Shown in pieces: positions 60,917 to 64,000 of a stretch of DNA of 64,000 nt; the stretch's first letter is position 1; every line of letters starts with the position of its first letter. The translations under genes were made by a program, and so were the position numbers. The stretch is from Pedococcus dokdonensis (GTDB lineage Bacteria > Actinomycetota > Actinomycetes > Actinomycetales > Dermatophilaceae), in assembly GCF_900104525.1 (NCBI RefSeq), contig NZ_LT629711.1, forward strand, positions 2,542,001 to 2,606,000, written 5' to 3'. A model generated the notes under the pieces. It had not been told where the DNA came from. It worked only from the letters and a program-made list of their open reading frames with translations, and did not search any database.

Positions 60917-61321
60917 ATGCCGCTGATGAGGATCAAGGATGCCGCGTCGTTCCTCGGCGTCAGCGACGACACCGTGCGGCGCTGGGTCGACAGCGGCGCG
61001 CTCGCCGCCGAGAGCGACGACGCCGGGCGCAAGGTGGTCGACGGCTACCAGGTCGCACTCCTCGCCCGCGAGCAGGCGCGCACCGTGGCCGACCCGAGCG
61101 GCATCGGGCGGTCGGCCCGCAACCGGTTCGTCGGGCTCGTGACCGACATCAAGCGCGACACCGTGATGGCCCAGGTCGAGATGCAGTGCGGTCCGTTCCG
61201 CGTGGTGTCCCTGATGAGCACCGAGGCGGTCGACGACCTCGGCCTGGAACTCGGGTCGGTCGCCATTGCGGTCGTCAAGTCCACCACCGTCATCGTCGAG
61301 ACTCCCGAAGGAGCGTCATGA
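60917..61321 (+). CDS. Molybdate-binding regulator with MerR-like HTH and TOBE/Mop domain
   Basis: 134 residues. An N-terminal excisionase/MerR-type helix-turn-helix (LMRIKDAASFLGVSDDTVRRWVDSGAL in parts) is followed by a Mop/TOBE domain (SARNRFVGLVTDIKRDTVMAQVEMQCGPFRVVSLMST, in parts), which binds molybdate or tungstate oxyanions. It probably senses molybdate and controls the transporter downstream. ATG 60917 (MPLMRIKDAA). Overlaps modA by ATGA (61318-61321). First gene of the modABC operon. Confidence 0.88.
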   Translation: MPLMRIKDAASFLGVSDDTVRRWVDSGALAAESDDAGRKVVDGYQVALLAREQARTVADPSGIGRSARNRFVGLVTDIKRDTVMAQVEMQCGPFRVVSLMSTEAVDDLGLELGSVAIAVVKSTTVIVETPEGAS

Positions 61322-62148
61322 CCATCCTCTCCCATCGCGCCCTGCGGTCCCTGGGCTTGCCTGCGGGACTGGCGCTCCTCCTGACGACCGCAGCCTGCGG
61401 GTCGGGATCGTCGGACGACGAGTCGCCGCAGGGGGGCGGATCGTCGTCGACCTTGTCCGGCGGCGGCGAGCTCACTGGCACCGTCACCGTGTTCGCCGCC
61501 GCCTCGCTGAAGAAGACGTTCACCGAGATCGGCGCCGAGTTCGAGAAGGCGCACCCGGGTGTGACGGTGACCTTCAACTTCGCGGGCTCCTCCGACCTGG
61601 TCGCCCAGATCCAGCAGGGTGCCCCCGCCGACGTGTTCGCCTCCGCCGACACCAAGAACATGGACAAGGCCACCGGCGACTCGCTCACCGCGGCGGCACC
61701 GGTCGCCTTCGCCTCCAACACCCTCGAGATCGCCGTGCCGCCCGGCAACCCGGCCAAGATCGCCGGCCTGGCCGACCTGGCCAGGCCCGGCGTCAAGGTC
61801 GTGCTCTGCGCCCCTGAGGTGCCCTGCGGCGCGGCCGCCGCGAAGGTCGAGGCCGCCGGCAAGATCGACCTCAAGCCGGTCAGCGAGGAGCAGTCCGTCA
61901 CCGACGTCCTCGGCAAGGTGACCGCGCAGGAGGCTGACGCCGGGCTGGTCTACGTCACCGACGTCAAGGGAGCGGGCGACGCCGTCGAGGGAGTCGAGTT
62001 CCCCGAGTCGTCGTCGGCCGTGAACACCTACCCGATCGCCGCCCTGAAGAACAGCAGGAACGCCACCGCAGCCGCGGCCTTCGTGCAGGCGGTCACCGGC
62101 GACCTCGGTCAGGGCATCCTCGCGGCGGCCGGGTTCGGGAAGCCCTGA
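61318..62148 (+). CDS. modA: Molybdate-binding periplasmic lipoprotein ModA
   Basis: 276 residues. Lipoprotein signal with lipobox LLTTAACGS near residue 27, so it is anchored to the outer face of the membrane. Mature domain: [46 protein letters not shown] (oxyanion-binding Ser/Gly loops, in parts), [48 protein letters not shown] 61318 overlaps the regulator gene. Delivers molybdate to ModBC for molybdenum cofactor synthesis. Confidence 0.93.
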   Translation: MTILSHRALRSLGLPAGLALLLTTAACGSGSSDDESPQGGGSSSTLSGGGELTGTVTVFAAASLKKTFTEIGAEFEKAHPGVTVTFNFAGSSDLVAQIQQGAPADVFASADTKNMDKATGDSLTAAAPVAFASNTLEIAVPPGNPAKIAGLADLARPGVKVVLCAPEVPCGAAAAKVEAAGKIDLKPVSEEQSVTDVLGKVTAQEADAGLVYVTDVKGAGDAVEGVEFPESSSAVNTYPIAALKNSRNATAAAAFVQAVTGDLGQGILAAAGFGKP

Positions 62149-62159
62149 CGAGCCCCGTC

Positions 62160-62975
62160 GTGCCCCACACCCCCCGACCCCGCCCCGTCCCCGGACGACC
62201 GCGGCTGGGCCTGCCCGCCTGGGTGTTCGTCCCCGCCGCGGTCGGCGGGCTGTTCGTGGTGCTCCCCCTCGTGGCGATGCTCACCCGGGTCGAGTGGCGC
62301 AGCTTCGGGTCGCTGATCACCTCCGACTCGTCCCGAGCGGCCCTCGAGCTCAGTCTGCGGACGTCGCTGGTGAGCACCCTGCTGTGCGTCCTGCTCGGCG
62401 TCCCGATGGCGCTCGTGCTGGCGCGGACCGACTTCCCGGGCCAGACGATCGCCCGCTCGCTGGTCCTCCTCCCGCTGGTCCTGCCGCCGGTGGTCGGGGG
62501 CATCGCGCTGCTCTACACGTTCGGGCGGCGCGGCCTGCTCGGCCACTCGATGGAGGTGCTCGGGCTCCAGATCGCGTTCTCCACCACCGCGGTGGTGATG
62601 GCCCAGACGTTCGTCGCGCTGCCGTTCCTCGTGGTGAGCCTCGAGGGCGCGCTCCGCACGGGCGGCCAGCGCTTCGAGGAGGTGGCCGCCACCCTCGGCG
62701 CCCGGCCGACCACGGTGTTCCTCCGCGTGACGCTCCCCCTGGTGCTGCCCGGGCTCGCGTCCGGTGCGGTGCTCGCGTTCGCGCGGGCCCTGGGCGAGTT
62801 CGGCGCGACGATCACGTTCGCCGGCAGCCTGCAAGGGGTCACCCGGACCCTGCCGCTCGAGATCTACCTCCAGCGCGAGACCGAACCGCAGGCTGCCGTG
62901 GCTCTGTCGCTCGTGCTGGTCGTCGTCGCCACGGTGGTCATCGCCCTCACCCGACGGTCGAGGTCGGCGCTGTGA
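62160..62975 (+). CDS. modB: Molybdate ABC transporter permease ModB
   Basis: 271 residues, six predicted membrane helices. The binding-protein-dependent permease loop [26 protein letters not shown] (in parts) carries the EAA-G motif that contacts ModC, and the region [17 protein letters not shown] is highly typical of ModB. GTG 62160, 11 bases after modA. Followed by modC 13 bases later. Confidence 0.92.
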   Translation: MPHTPRPRPVPGRPRLGLPAWVFVPAAVGGLFVVLPLVAMLTRVEWRSFGSLITSDSSRAALELSLRTSLVSTLLCVLLGVPMALVLARTDFPGQTIARSLVLLPLVLPPVVGGIALLYTFGRRGLLGHSMEVLGLQIAFSTTAVVMAQTFVALPFLVVSLEGALRTGGQRFEEVAATLGARPTTVFLRVTLPLVLPGLASGAVLAFARALGEFGATITFAGSLQGVTRTLPLEIYLQRETEPQAAVALSLVLVVVATVVIALTRRSRSAL

Positions 62976-62988
62976 GCGAGGTCGCGCG

Positions 62989-64000
62989 GTGAAGCTCGAG
63001 GCCCGGGTGGGCTTTCCTGACCGTGACGTCGACCTCGACCTCGCGGTTGCCGCAGGTCGCACGCTCGCCCTGCTCGGGCCGAACGGCGCCGGCAAGTCCA
63101 CCCTGCTCGCCTCGGTCGCCGGACTGCTCCGTCCCGCGGCCGGTCGCATCACCCTCGACGACCGAGCGCTCTACTCGCACAACGGAAGTGACGACGCCAG
63201 CTGGGTGCCGCCGCACGCCCGTGGCGTCGCCCTGCTCGCCCAGGAAGCCCGCCTCTTCCCCCACCTGTCCGTCCTCGACAACGTCGCCTTCGGTCCCCGC
63301 AGTGCCGGTATGCCGCGTGGCCGCGCCCGCGAGGTGGCTCACGACTGGCTCACCCAGGTGGATGCGGGGGAGTTCGCCGAGCGTCGACCGTCGGCGCTGT
63401 CTGGTGGACAGGCGCAACGCGTCGCCATCGCCAGGGCCCTCGCCACCGAGCCGCACCTGCTGTTGCTCGACGAGCCGTTGTCCGCCCTCGACGTCGACTC
63501 CGCCCCGGCGATCCGCCAGCTGCTGCGCCGCGTGCTCGAGGGTCGCACGACGATCCTGGTCACCCACGACATCCTCGACGCGGTCCTGCTCGCCGACGAC
63601 GTCGCCGTCCTCGAGGCCGGACGAGTCGTCGAGCAGGGACCCACCGCGCGCGTCCTGACCCGCCCGACGAGCCGGTTCGCCGCTCGGATCGCGGGTCTCA
63701 ACCTGGTGCGGGGCACCGCTCACGGCACCACGGTCACGACATCGACCGGGCTGCACGTGGAGGGCCTGAGCGACGACCCGCTCCCCGACGGTGCGGCCGC
63801 CGTCGCCGTGTTCAGCCCGAGTGCGGTCGGCGTCTACCGGCAGGCGCCGGCCGGCAGCCCCCGCAACGTCGTGCACGCCAGAGTGACCGAGCTGGAACCG
63901 CACGGGCACCAGGTGCGGGTGCACACGGCACACCTGTCCGCGGACGTCACCCCCGCGGCGGTCGCCGAGCTGGACCTCGCCCCGGGGGCAGAGGTCGTGC
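62989..64000 (+). CDS. modC: Molybdate ABC transporter ATPase ModC, C-terminus beyond window
   Basis: The first 337 residues are visible. Walker A GPNGAGKSTLLAS, Q-loop LLAQEARLFPHLSVLDN, signature ALSGGQAQRVAIARALA, Walker B LLLLDEPLSALDV, H-loop ILVTHDILDAV. From about residue 230 a Mop/TOBE-like domain begins (NLVRGTAHGTTVTTSTGLHV) that can bind molybdate regulatorily. GTG 62989 is the start; an earlier GTG at 62972 gives only a six-codon frame (VSEVAR) ending at 62992. The right window edge cuts the gene. Confidence 0.92.
   Translation, partial: MKLEARVGFPDRDVDLDLAVAAGRTLALLGPNGAGKSTLLASVAGLLRPAAGRITLDDRALYSHNGSDDASWVPPHARGVALLAQEARLFPHLSVLDNVAFGPRSAGMPRGRAREVAHDWLTQVDAGEFAERRPSALSGGQAQRVAIARALATEPHLLLLDEPLSALDVDSAPAIRQLLRRVLEGRTTILVTHDILDAVLLADDVAVLEAGRVVEQGPTARVLTRPTSRFAARIAGLNLVRGTAHGTTVTTSTGLHVEGLSDDPLPDGAAAVAVFSPSAVGVYRQAPAGSPRNVVHARVTELEPHGHQVRVHTAHLSADVTPAAVAELDLAPGAEVV

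Overview
The window is about 64 kb of very GC-rich, densely coded chromosome from an actinobacterium. Gene content (XPB helicase with its DUF4190 and helicase-associated partners, DUF3027, DUF2530, DUF3263, DUF4031, AfsR-type regulator, NCS2 permease, stand-alone LigD polymerase) fits the order Micrococcales. I infer a member of the Intrasporangiaceae or a close relative, but the genus is not determined. I see no rRNA, tRNA, CRISPR array, transposase, integrase or prophage block, so this is ordinary chromosomal core plus lineage-specific genes.

Layout. 1-5.4 kb: 6-phosphogluconate dehydratase (cut by the left edge), PsiE-like membrane protein, pdxH, a coupled pair with a DUF2236 oxygenase-like protein, and an MFS exporter. 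5.5-13 kb: NYN-LOTUS ribonuclease-like protein, pentapeptide-repeat protein, citrate synthase, serC, a secreted lytic transglycosylase, and an MFS exporter with its MarR regulator and a clear operator. 13-25 kb: a giant AfsR-like regulator, a DrrAB-type ABC exporter, an NCS2 purine permease, DUF2530, DUF3027 with a cold-shock protein, another MFS protein, an aldose epimerase and a membrane-anchored low-complexity protein. 25-37 kb: helicase-associated protein, HMG-CoA lyase, DUF4190 protein, XPB helicase, a response regulator-histidine kinase-HtrA/PepD protease cluster, and a HelD-type RNA polymerase recycling ATPase. 37-50.7 kb: HD hydrolase, Nudix and DUF4031-Nudix pair, orphan WXG100 protein, MacB/FtsX-type ABC exporter, PhoD phosphatase, solitary groEL with two CIRCE operators, an orphan contractile-tail tube protein, and a four-gene operon joined by 1-base overlaps. 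50.9-64 kb: PLP decarboxylase, a frameshifted HAD phosphatase, an ArsR regulator, a secreted HNH nuclease, ung with a GDSL hydrolase, an acyl-CoA dehydrogenase/SDR operon behind a perfect operator, gabT, LigD polymerase domain, and a molybdate regulator with modABC (modC cut by the right edge).

The most unusual feature is between the genes. Several families of near-identical, long perfect inverted repeats recur in intergenic gaps. The recurring arms are GGTATGCCGCG, GTCTTTGA..TCAAAGAC, CCTTTGCTAGCAAAGG and AAAAGGCGAGTTAGCGCC, and there are further single-copy hairpins. Many lie between convergent genes and must act as bidirectional terminators. Others lie between divergent genes or exist as half elements, so they look like a dispersed repeat system rather than terminators alone. 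The core GTATGCC of one family is also strongly over-represented inside genes on both strands. Other points worth checking are the orphan tail-tube gene beside groEL, tandem repeats that duplicate stop codons at the ends of two genes, a cluster of three hairpins before helD, and a structured RNA-like segment at 58.15-58.28 kb.
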